From assembly GCA_013003805.1 (NCBI GenBank), contig JABDII010000384.1:1-6774 (forward strand): DNA of 6,774 bases. Reading direction: 5' to 3'. Position numbers and translations under genes: made by a program. Positions 1 to 5,948 of this stretch are shown one piece after another. Each line of letters opens with the position of its first letter. Positions within the stretch are counted from its first letter, which is position 1. Under the pieces are notes generated by a model that was not told the DNA's origin, ran no database searches, and saw nothing but the letters and a program-made list of their open reading frames with translations. This DNA is from Gemmatimonadales bacterium (GTDB lineage: Bacteria; Gemmatimonadota; Gemmatimonadetes; Gemmatimonadales; GWC2-71-9).

Positions 1-1808
1 CTCCAACGCCAGCCCAAGTGGAGCAAGGGCAAACCATAAAGCTCAGCGCCACCGTTACCGACTCCGCGGGCAATGTCGTGCAAGGCCAGCCAATCGTCTG
101 GGCCAGTAGCGACCCGGCCGTTGCCACGGTGAATGGAAGTGGTGAGGTGTCCGGGCTCGCCGCCGGTGGCCCCGTGACGATCGCGGCCACCGCGGATACG
201 GCAACGGGCATTGCGCTCGTGACCGTGGTCCATCCACCACCGGCCGTCCTGGTGTTCTCGGTTGAGCCGACTGACGTGGTTGCCGGCGAGGACCTCGCTC
301 CCTGGGTCCAGGTCACGGTGGCGGATCGTTTCGGCTCGCCGGTCGTAGGCGACGCCAGTCCAATCACCCTCGCTCTCGGCAGCAATCCTGGAGGCGCAAC
401 CCTGGGCGGCACCATCACCGTGACGGCGCAGGACGGAATCGCCACGTTCAGCGACCTCACACTGGATAGAACTGGTGTGGGATACACGCTCGTGGCGAGC
501 ACGCCTGGATTGTCCTCGGTCGCGAGCACACCGTTCGCGGTGACGCCTGCCGGAGCCGCCTCGCTCATCTTTTCGGTAGAGCCGAGCGATGCGCAGGCCG
601 GCACGTCCATCTCGCCAGCGGTCACGGTGAGCGTCCTCGACGGGTTCGGCAATCTCGCCACGGCTGACACCACGAGCGTGTTCGTGTCGCTCGGCCAGAA
701 TCCCTCAGGTGGAACGCTCAGCGGTACGACGCTGGTCGCCCCGGTCAATGGCGTTGCGACGTTTTCCGACCTGCGACTGGACAAGACCGGGGCTGGGTAC
801 ACCCTGGTAGCGTCCCGAGCGGGCCTGGCGGCCAGAACCAGTGATCCCTTCGCCATCCTCCCGGGCCCGCCCGCGCGGCTCGCCTTCACCGAGGAGCCGA
901 GCGATGCGACGGCAGGAACGGCGATTGCGCCGGCAATCGAAGTCACGGTGCTCGACGCGTTCGACAACATCGTGGTCACCGATGCGTCGACCGTCAGCTT
1001 GTCGATCGGCGCCAATCCAGGTGGGAGTACGCTGAGTGGCGTGCCGGCCTCCACCGTGGTCGGAGGAGTTGCGCGGTTTGCGGATATCAGACTCGACAAG
1101 GCGGGGAACGGGTACACGCTGGTCGCGTCCCGCACGGGATTGCCGGGCGCAACGAGCGCTCCATTCGCCATCACCGCGGGGCCTCCGGTCGCCGTCGAGT
1201 ACCGGGTTGAGCCCACCACGGCGGCGGCGGGAGCGCCTATCACTCCGCCCGTTCGGGTTGCGGTGGTCGATGGCTTCGGCAACGCGGTCACGAGTAGTTC
1301 GGTTCCCATCGACATCCAGATCGCGAGCAACCCGGGCGGCAGCACGCTGAGCGGCACAACCAGAGTCGACGCTATTCAAGGGATTGCCACGTTCTCCGAC
1401 CTGAGCCTGAACAAGACCGGGAGCGGCTACACGCTCCGCGCCAGCTCGTCCGGGCTGGCATCGAGTACCAGCCAAGGATTCACTATCGTGCCCGGCCAGC
1501 CCATCAGGCTCGACTTCACGGTGCAACCCACCGACAGCGATCCTCTGGCCGTCATCTCCCCTCCGGTCGAGGTGACTGTGCTCGATCCATTTGGCAACGT
1601 CGTGACCGGGTCGACTATTGCGATCACTGTTGGCTTGGCCCTGAATCCCGGCGGCTCGATCTTGAGTGGCACGACGACTCAGTTCGCCTCCAACGGGGTT
1701 GCCGTCTTCGACGATTTGAGCCTGGACAAGTCGGGCAACAACTATCTGCTTTCGGCGGGCACTCCGGGGTTGATTGGGTCCCTGAGTGACTTTTTCGACA
1801 TTCCGTAA
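1..1808 (+). CDS. Ig-like (BIG2 plus five 105-residue repeats) surface protein, 5' end missing
   Basis: This frame is open from the left edge (first full codon at base 3) to TAA at 1806-1808. The GTG at 18 is only an internal valine, because homologous BIG2 sequence (PTPAQVEQGQT) already precedes it. The fragment begins with one BIG2 domain, recognisable by WASSDPAVATV and a G-x-V-x-G-L turn. Five Ig-like repeats follow from base 246, each with the signature AG..I.P.V.V.V.D.FGN, NPGG.TLSG, GVATFSDL, GYTLVAS and S.PF.I.PG. Such chains of beta-sandwich domains usually form extracellular stalks or adhesins; the binding partner cannot be read here. The protein ends flush with the last repeat, with no LPXTG, PEP-CTERM or other C-terminal anchor. 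By comparison with the paralogue at 2079, roughly 125-130 N-terminal residues (lipoprotein signal and a first BIG2 domain) are probably missing. Function beyond a structural surface role is unknown. Confidence 0.85.
   Translation, partial: PTPAQVEQGQTIKLSATVTDSAGNVVQGQPIVWASSDPAVATVNGSGEVSGLAAGGPVTIAATADTATGIALVTVVHPPPAVLVFSVEPTDVVAGEDLAPWVQVTVADRFGSPVVGDASPITLALGSNPGGATLGGTITVTAQDGIATFSDLTLDRTGVGYTLVASTPGLSSVASTPFAVTPAGAASLIFSVEPSDAQAGTSISPAVTVSVLDGFGNLATADTTSVFVSLGQNPSGGTLSGTTLVAPVNGVATFSDLRLDKTGAGYTLVASRAGLAARTSDPFAILPGPPARLAFTEEPSDATAGTAIAPAIEVTVLDAFDNIVVTDASTVSLSIGANPGGSTLSGVPASTVVGGVARFADIRLDKAGNGYTLVASRTGLPGATSAPFAITAGPPVAVEYRVEPTTAAAGAPITPPVRVAVVDGFGNAVTSSSVPIDIQIASNPGGSTLSGTTRVDAIQGIATFSDLSLNKTGSGYTLRASSSGLASSTSQGFTIVPGQPIRLDFTVQPTDSDPLAVISPPVEVTVLDPFGNVVTGSTIAITVGLALNPGGSILSGTTTQFASNGVAVFDDLSLDKSGNNYLLSAGTPGLIGSLSDFFDIP
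246..1805 (+). repeat. Five tandem Ig-like coding repeats, about 315 bp each
   Basis: Repeat units begin at 246, 564, 879, 1194 and 1509. Spacing is 318 bp for the first unit and exactly 315 bp for the next three; the last unit ends at the stop. Each unit encodes one Ig-like domain of about 105 residues, starting at the hydrophobic strand before [VQ/VE]-P-[ST] and ending after PF-x-I-x-P-G. Amino-acid motifs are strongly conserved while the DNA has diverged, so these are old duplications compared with those in the downstream paralogue. The last unit (GTTTQ, NGVAVF, PGL-x-G) resembles the last unit of the downstream gene more than its own neighbours. Confidence 0.85.
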
Positions 1809-1839
1809 CGCGAGGCCGTCAGCGGCGCTGTGGTAAGGC

Positions 1840-1868
1840 TTGCCGGCAGTGTGTTCCAGGATTAGAAT
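1840..1868 (+). promoter_or_regulatory. Sigma70-type promoter of the tRNA-Val gene
   Basis: A -35 box TTGCCG (1840-1845) and a -10 box TAGAAT (1863-1868) are separated by exactly 17 bases. Transcription would start near 1875, about 17 bases before the mature tRNA. The region after the -10 box is rich in G and C, a feature often associated with stringent control of stable-RNA promoters. This is a consensus match only; no transcript evidence is available. Confidence 0.6.
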
Positions 1869-1891
1869 CCCGCTCCCAACCCGAGAACTGC

Positions 1892-1965
1892 GGGCGATTA
1901 GCTCAGCTGGTTAGAGCGCGCGCCTCACATGCGCGAGGCCGGGGGTTCGAGTCCCTCATCGCCCA
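1892..1965 (+). tRNA. tRNA-Val (anticodon CAC)
   Basis: A complete cloverleaf can be folded by eye. The acceptor stem GGGCGAT pairs with ATCGCCC, and the discriminator base is A1965. The D arm is GCTC/GAGC with a GG-containing loop. The anticodon stem is CGCGC/GCGCG with the seven-base loop CTCACAT. The variable loop has five bases. The T arm is GGGGG/CCCTC (one G-U pair) with loop TTCGAGT. The anticodon CAC (1926-1928) reads the valine codon GUG. The 3' CCA is not encoded and must be added after transcription. It lies between two paralogous Ig-repeat genes with its own promoter. No convincing terminator follows, although a T5 run occurs at 1990-1994. Confidence 0.97.
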
Positions 1966-1977
1966 CTCTCCCCCCTC

Positions 1978-2006
1978 TTGCAGTCCCTATTTTTGGACGG
2001 TACACT
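1978..2006 (+). promoter_or_regulatory. Candidate promoter of the Ig-repeat lipoprotein gene
   Basis: TTGCAG (1978-1983) and TACACT (2001-2006) are separated by 17 bases, a fair match to sigma70 boxes (first three bases of the -35 box, four of six in the -10 box). A start near 2013 would give a leader of about 65 bases before the ATG at 2079. The -10 box overlaps the left arm of the inverted repeat at 2005-2041, so binding of a protein there could affect initiation. The alternative is read-through from the tRNA promoter. Evidence is sequence resemblance only. Confidence 0.35.
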
Positions 2007-2041
2007 CTCCCATGATGGCGCCCGCGCGCCGGTCGGGAGAG
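2005..2041 (+). promoter_or_regulatory. Imperfect inverted repeat / stem-loop upstream of the lipoprotein gene
   Basis: CTCTCCC (2005-2011) is perfectly complementary to GGGAGAG (2035-2041). Inside, GAT (2014-2016) can pair with GTC (2032-2034, one G-U), and GGCGC (2017-2021) pairs with GCGCC (2026-2030) around the loop CCGC. This makes 15 pairs with only an AT bulge and a single G bulge. No T run follows on either strand, so it is not a standard intrinsic terminator. It could be a 5'-UTR structure in read-through transcripts from the tRNA, a processing site, or an operator overlapping the candidate -10 box. Confidence 0.5.
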
Positions 2042-2043
2042 AG

Positions 2044-2051
2044 CCCCCCCC
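2044..2051 (+). repeat. Homopolymer tract of eight C in the lipoprotein leader
   Basis: Eight consecutive C lie directly after the inverted repeat and 27 bases before the ATG at 2079. Such tracts can change length by polymerase slippage, and in some pathogens they modulate surface-protein expression. Here it may simply be a chance run in GC-rich DNA. Confidence 0.5.
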
Positions 2052-2067
2052 GGCAGCAGGCCTCCCC

Positions 2068-2074
2068 AGAAGGG
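2068..2074 (+). promoter_or_regulatory. Ribosome binding site for the lipoprotein gene
   Basis: AGAAGGG ends four bases before the ATG at 2079, a purine-rich Shine-Dalgarno-like sequence with slightly short spacing. It supports the ATG at 2079, which is also the start that gives a complete lipoprotein signal peptide. Confidence 0.5.
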
Positions 2075-2078
2075 CCGC

Positions 2079-3725
2079 ATGTCGATTCGAAGCATCCTCT
2101 CCGTCTCACTCGCTGCGGCGATGGTGACGGCATGTGGTGGTGACCCCTGCGGGTCGCTCACCGAGCCGCTCCTCGTTGCCTCTGTCCAGCTTGCCCCGGC
2201 AAGGCTCAACCTTCGGGTGGGTCAAAGCCGGCAGCTCGATGCCGTTCCTCTCACGCAATGCAATCAGCCGGTCGCGAACGTCTCGGTGTCCTGGGAGAGT
2301 AGCGATCCCTCCATCGTCACCGTGTCGTCGTCCGGCATGGTAACCGGTGTCACGCCAGGCAACGCCACCGTGCGCGCGTCCGCCGAGGGGAGGACCGGTG
2401 TTACGTCTATCGATATTTCGGTGGTGCCCATTGCCGAAGTCGACATCGTACCGGACAACGTGAGCGTGGGGTTAGGCTATGATGTAGTGCTTGCCGTGCA
2501 AGTCATGGATTCCGCCGGCAACATCCTGGCCGGTCACGCTGTGACCTGGGGCAGCAGCGACCCCACGGTCGCATCGGTCGATACGAACGGGCGAGTCACC
2601 GGGGTCGCGGTTGGGGGGCCGGTGACGATCACCGCTCGGGCGGGGAACGTCGTGGGCACCACCCTGGTGACCGTCATTCGTCCGAGCGCCAATACGCTCT
2701 CCTTTTCGGTCGAGCCGTCCAACGTTGCCGCAGGCACTGCGATCGCGCCGGCCGTGGAAGTGACCGTCCTCGACTCGCTCGGCAACAGGATACCGGGTGA
2801 CACCACAACTGTGAGTCTCGCCCTCGGGACGAACCCCGGCGGCGGATCACTTGGGGGGACCGCGGTCGTAGCCGCCGTCAACGGTGTGGCGCAATTCCCG
2901 GGGCTGATGCTCGACATGGCAGGGGCCGGGTATACTCTGGTTGCTTCGGCATCCGGAATCACTCCAGTGAGTAGCGCGCCGTTCGACGTGTCTCCCGGCG
3001 TGGCCGTGGGCTTCGCCTTCGTTGTCGAACCTGCGTCCGCTTTGGCCGGGGCGCTGATCACTCCCGCGGTGGAGGTCGGTGTCGTGGATGCGTTCGGCAA
3101 CATCGTGGCGGCGTCGAGCGAGGCAATCGACATTCGGATCGGCACCAATCCGGGTGGGGGGACGCTGAGCGGTACCACGACCGTCGTGGCCGTTCAGGGT
3201 GTCGCCACGTTCTCGGATCTGAGGATTGATAAGATCGGCGCCGGGTATACCCTCGAGGCCGCCAACGCCGGGCGAACACCAGCCACGAGTCAGCCATTCG
3301 ACATCACGGCCGCCTCTCCGACCACGTTGGCGTTCTCCGTCCAGCCATCAAACGTTTTGGCGGGCGACAGCATCACCCCCGCCGTTCAAGTCACCGTGGT
3401 GGATTCCCTCGGCAACAGGATACCAGGCGACACCCGCGCCGTCACGATCTCGCTCGGCGTAAACCCAGCGGGGAGCACCCTTGGCGGGACGCTTACGGTC
3501 TCGGCCGTCGACGGGGTCGCGACGTTCCCCAATCTCACGTTAGACCAGGCGGGTGCGGGGTACACCCTGATCGCTTCGGCTGCGGGAATCACCCCCGCGA
3601 GCAGCGCTCCCTTTGTCGTGTCTCCCGGCGTAGCGGTTGGCTTTGCCTTCGTCGTCCAGCCCACCTCCACCGAGGCCGGGATGGTGATTACCCCGGCGGT
3701 TGAGGTGGTGGTCGTGGACGCCTAA
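2079..3725 (+). CDS. Ig-like repeat lipoprotein, cut short by an in-frame TAA
   Basis: This open part encodes 548 residues. Residues 1-18 form a lipoprotein signal peptide: an Arg near the N-terminus, a hydrophobic core and a lipobox VTAC with lipidated Cys19. The residue after the Cys is Gly rather than Asp, which by the E. coli Lol rule favours the outer membrane. Two BIG2 domains follow, at about residues 33-116 (WESSDPSIVTV) and 118-202 (WGSSDPTVASV). Cys24 and Cys61 might form a disulphide. From residue 207 come Ig-like repeats of exactly 105 residues with AG..I.PAVEV.V.D..GN, NPGG and GYTL motifs. The frame ends at TAA 3723-3725, 27 codons into the fourth repeat, in place of the Phe or Leu of the conserved D-x-F/L-G-N turn. 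Homology continues in the same frame to 4886, giving an apparent full length of about 935 residues. Truncation inside a beta-sandwich would probably leave a misfolded C-terminus. Likely a surface stalk or adhesin; its ligand is unknown. Confidence 0.8.
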   Translation: MSIRSILSVSLAAAMVTACGGDPCGSLTEPLLVASVQLAPARLNLRVGQSRQLDAVPLTQCNQPVANVSVSWESSDPSIVTVSSSGMVTGVTPGNATVRASAEGRTGVTSIDISVVPIAEVDIVPDNVSVGLGYDVVLAVQVMDSAGNILAGHAVTWGSSDPTVASVDTNGRVTGVAVGGPVTITARAGNVVGTTLVTVIRPSANTLSFSVEPSNVAAGTAIAPAVEVTVLDSLGNRIPGDTTTVSLALGTNPGGGSLGGTAVVAAVNGVAQFPGLMLDMAGAGYTLVASASGITPVSSAPFDVSPGVAVGFAFVVEPASALAGALITPAVEVGVVDAFGNIVAASSEAIDIRIGTNPGGGTLSGTTTVVAVQGVATFSDLRIDKIGAGYTLEAANAGRTPATSQPFDITAASPTTLAFSVQPSNVLAGDSITPAVQVTVVDSLGNRIPGDTRAVTISLGVNPAGSTLGGTLTVSAVDGVATFPNLTLDQAGAGYTLIASAAGITPASSAPFVVSPGVAVGFAFVVQPTSTEAGMVITPAVEVVVVDA

Positions 3726-4883
3726 CGGAACCTGGTCACGACCTCTAACGACCCAATCGACATCACAATCGGTACGAATCCGAGTGGGGGGACGCTGAGC
3801 GGCACGACCACCGTCGTGGCCGCACAGGGTGTCGCCATATTCTCGGATCTGAGCATTGACAATGTGGGTGCGGGTTACACCCTCGAGGCCGGCAGTGCGG
3901 GGCGTACACCGGCCGTGAGTAACCCGTTCAACATCACGACCTCTGCCCCGAGTGCGCTGGCGTTCACCGTTCAGCCTTCAAACGTCTTGGCGGGCGCCAG
4001 CATCGCACCCCCCGTTGAGGTCACCGTGCTGGATTCCCTTGGCAACCGGATCCAAGGGGACACGAGCACGGTCACGATCTCGCTCGGTGCCAACCCGGGG
4101 GGTAGCACGCTCGGGGGGACCTTGGTCGTCTCGGCAGTCGATGGGGTTGCGACCTTCCCTGACCTTTCGCTTGACCAAGCCCGGGCGGGCTACACCTTGG
4201 TTGCCTCGGCGACGGGCGTCGCATCCGTGAGCAGCGCTCCCTTTGCCGTGTCTCCTGGCGTGGCCGTGGGCTTCGCCTTCGCTGTCCAGCCCACGTCCAC
4301 CGAAGCCGGGATGGTGATCGTCCCCGCGGTCGAGGTGAGCGTCGTGGATGCGTTCGGCAATACGGTGACCACGTCAAGTGAGGCGATCGACATCTCGATC
4401 GGGACGAATCCGGCTGGTGGGATATTGAATGGCACGACCACGGTGGTGGCGGTTCAAGGGGTCGCGATATTCTCGGATCTGAGTATCGAAAGCGCTGGAA
4501 GGGGATATACGCTCGAGGCGGGTAACGCGGGCAGGACACCGGTGACGAGCAACTCGTTCGACGTCACCCCGGGCTCTCCGGTAGCGGTGAAGTTCTTGGT
4601 CCAGCCATCGACGACGGAAGATGACGACGTGATTACTCCGGCAGTGGAAGTCGGAGTCATGGATAGCTTCGGGAATCTGGTGGATACGGCGACCACGTCG
4701 ATCACCATGTCGATCGGCTCGAATCCTGGAGCCAGCACCCTGAGTGGAACCACTACTCAGCCAGCGGTCAATGGTGTGGCGGTATTTCCGGATCTCAGTC
4801 TGGATAATGAAGGAAACGCTTACCGGCTGGCCGCCGATGCGCCTGGTCTGGTCGGTGCAGTGAGCAAGCCGTTCCGCATCAAG
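2697..4883 (+). repeat. Seven 315-bp Ig-like repeats in A-B-A-B-A-B-C order
   Basis: Units begin at 2697, 3012, 3327, 3642, 3957, 4272 and 4587, so every spacing is exactly 315 bp. Odd units 1, 3 and 5 (type A) share LGNRI-x-GD, LGGT and the ending SSAPF-x-VSPGVAVG. Even units 2, 4 and 6 (type B) share FAF at the start, SGTTTVVA (NGTTTVVA in unit 6), GYTLEA and AGRTP. Unit 7 is different (GTTTQ, NGVAVF, PGLVG). The array is best read as a 630-bp A-B dimer present three times (2697-3326, 3327-3956, 3957-4586) plus a terminal unit. Stretches around the A/B junctions are nearly identical in DNA, for example near 2991-3020 and 4251-4280. This points to recent dimer duplication or gene conversion. 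Confidence 0.88.
3723..3725 (+). other. In-frame TAA inside repeat 4
   Basis: In the sister B repeats the local codons are GCG TTC GGC AAC (A-F-G-N) in unit 2 and GCG TTC GGC AAT in unit 6. Here they read GCC TAA CGG AAC. The change can be explained by one inserted A and one lost C a few bases later, plus a T-to-A change, because GCC TAC GGC AAC would encode A-Y-G-N. The frame before and after is intact, so only this stop separates the two halves. Confidence 0.85.
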
Positions 4884-4886
4884 TAG
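3726..4886 (+). pseudogene. Separated 3' part of the Ig-like repeat lipoprotein gene
   Basis: After the TAA the same frame stays open for 386 codons to TAG at 4884-4886. It encodes the rest of repeat 4 and complete repeats 5, 6 and 7 (starting at 3957, 4272 and 4587). It begins in the middle of a domain and has no signal peptide and no start with a ribosome binding site. The GTG at 3816 falls inside the conserved strand TTVVAAQGVA and is just a valine codon. This stretch is therefore not an independent gene. It is the downstream part of the gene starting at 2079, expressed only by read-through, or in full if the stop is a sequence error. Its last repeat ends flush with the stop and carries no C-terminal anchor. 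The convergent heptose kinase gene ends 18 bases further on. Confidence 0.75.
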
Positions 4887-4904
4887 TCAGGAGCCGTGTC
4901 AGTC

Positions 4905-5948
4905 TCAGAGGAGACCCTTCCGGCGTAACATCCCAATCCGATCGAACATGGCCTCATGTGAGGCCGCGACTTCGTCGGGTGTGACGGTCGCCACCCCTGC
5001 TTTGCCGACCTCGACTCCTGCCGCGTGCGTCGCGAGCTGCGCGGCCTCTCGAACACTTGCTCCAGCCGCGAGTGCCGTTCCCACCCAAGCCGTCACCGTG
5101 TCGCCCGCGCCCGAGACATCGTAGATCTCTCGCGCGATGCTCGGGATGTGGGTGATGGCGCCGTCATGGGTAACCAGGATCATCCCGTCCGACCCCAGTG
5201 TGAGCAGGAGGTTGTCGACCTCGAGGCGGTCGAGAGCGGCCGGCAGCGCCTCTCGATGATCCAGATCCACCGCGGCACCGAGTGCAGCCTCGAGCTCGGG
5301 GCGATTGGGTTTGAACACGGTGGCTCCCGCATACGAAAAGAAATGTCGGAACTTGGGGTCCACCACAACCGGGACCCCGTGGTGCCGCGCGGCTTGGAGC
5401 GCTGTGGCGATGACGTCAGGAGTAAGGACGCCCTTGTTGTAGTCTTCGATCAGCAACGCATCGGCCGCGGCCAATACCTCGGCGAGCATGGACGTCAGCC
5501 GTTCCTGCTGCTCCTCGTCGAGGTGGGTCTCGACTTCTTCGTCGATCCGAACAATCTGCTGGTTCCGGACCAAGACTCGGGTCTTGGATGTGGTCGTCCG
5601 TCCGGCGACTTCCATCATGTAGCGATCGCTCAACCGCTGCATGACGAGCTCCTGCCGCAAGGTGCGTCCATCGGCGTCATCCCCGATGGCTCCAATCAAG
5701 AAGCATGTGGCTCCAATCGCGCCAACGTTTGCCGCCACGTTTGCGGCACCGCCCAGCGCGCCGCGCCGCTCCTTGACCTTCAAGACTGGCACGGGAGCCT
5801 CGGGTGACAGCCGCTCGGCGTCGCCGATGAGGTATTGATCGAGAATGATGTCGCCCAAGACCACCACCGTACTCTCGCGCATCCGCTCGAGCAGGGCGAC
5901 GACGCGGTCACGCGGGATGGGAGACGAGGGAATGGAGGGACGCCTCAT
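4905..5948 (-). CDS. rfaE1: D-glycero-beta-D-manno-heptose 7-phosphate kinase (stand-alone RfaE1/HldA)
   Basis: This 347-residue PfkB/ribokinase-family enzyme phosphorylates C1 of D-glycero-beta-D-manno-heptose 7-phosphate with ATP. That is an early cytosolic step toward ADP-heptose for the LPS inner core, or GDP-heptose-type pathways in other branches. Family motifs occur in order: GDIILDQY (32-39), RLSPEAPVPV (46-55), GGAANVAAN (66-74), TTTSKTR (118-124), NQQIVRID (129-136), DYNKG (169-173), VDPK (196-199), KPNRPE (213-218), TLGSDGM (250-256) and the ATP/anion-hole motif SGAGDT with the probable catalytic base Asp283. RLSPEAPVPV and NQQ-x-x-R-x-D mark the heptose branch rather than general sugar kinases. 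Length fits the kinase half of E. coli HldE alone; the cytidylyltransferase domain is absent and must be encoded elsewhere. The ATG overlaps the upstream stop as ATGA, with no clear Shine-Dalgarno, so translational coupling is likely. Confidence 0.92.
   Translation of the reverse strand: MRRPSIPSSPIPRDRVVALLERMRESTVVVLGDIILDQYLIGDAERLSPEAPVPVLKVKERRGALGGAANVAANVGAIGATCFLIGAIGDDADGRTLRQELVMQRLSDRYMMEVAGRTTTSKTRVLVRNQQIVRIDEEVETHLDEEQQERLTSMLAEVLAAADALLIEDYNKGVLTPDVIATALQAARHHGVPVVVDPKFRHFFSYAGATVFKPNRPELEAALGAAVDLDHREALPAALDRLEVDNLLLTLGSDGMILVTHDGAITHIPSIAREIYDVSGAGDTVTAWVGTALAAGASVREAAQLATHAAGVEVGKAGVATVTPDEVAASHEAMFDRIGMLRRKGLL

Noticed and set aside
705..1526. Long minus-strand open frame (273 codons) inside the first Ig gene
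   Set aside because: It is a shadow of GC-rich repeat coding sequence. Its translation is Arg-rich and low in complexity, while the plus strand shows clear domain homology.
1892..1965. tRNA-Val gene as an integration (att) site of a mobile element
   Set aside because: No direct repeat of the tRNA 3' end and no integrase gene appear in the window.
1925..2209. Minus-strand 94-codon frame ending in GDEGLEPPASRM
   Set aside because: Its C-terminus is the antisense translation of the tRNA-Val gene, a familiar source of spurious protein annotations. It has no domain of its own and overlaps the lipoprotein start.
2534..3178. Minus-strand open frame rich in Pro, Thr and Ala opposite the second Ig gene
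   Set aside because: It is antisense of the Ig repeats in the same repeat rhythm, with no recognisable motif and no ribosome binding site context.
2697..4883. Regular tandem spacing as a CRISPR-like or satellite array
   Set aside because: The 315-bp periodicity is coding, keeps frame and matches one Ig-like domain per unit. There are no short identical repeats with unique spacers.
4902..4915. Hairpin GTCTC/GAGAC as a terminator between convergent genes
   Set aside because: It has only five pairs and no U tract on either strand, and it overlaps the kinase stop codon. Too weak to call.
5025..5807. Plus-strand 260-codon open frame opposite the heptose kinase gene
   Set aside because: The minus strand carries the complete set of heptose kinase motifs. 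The plus-strand product has no recognisable domain.
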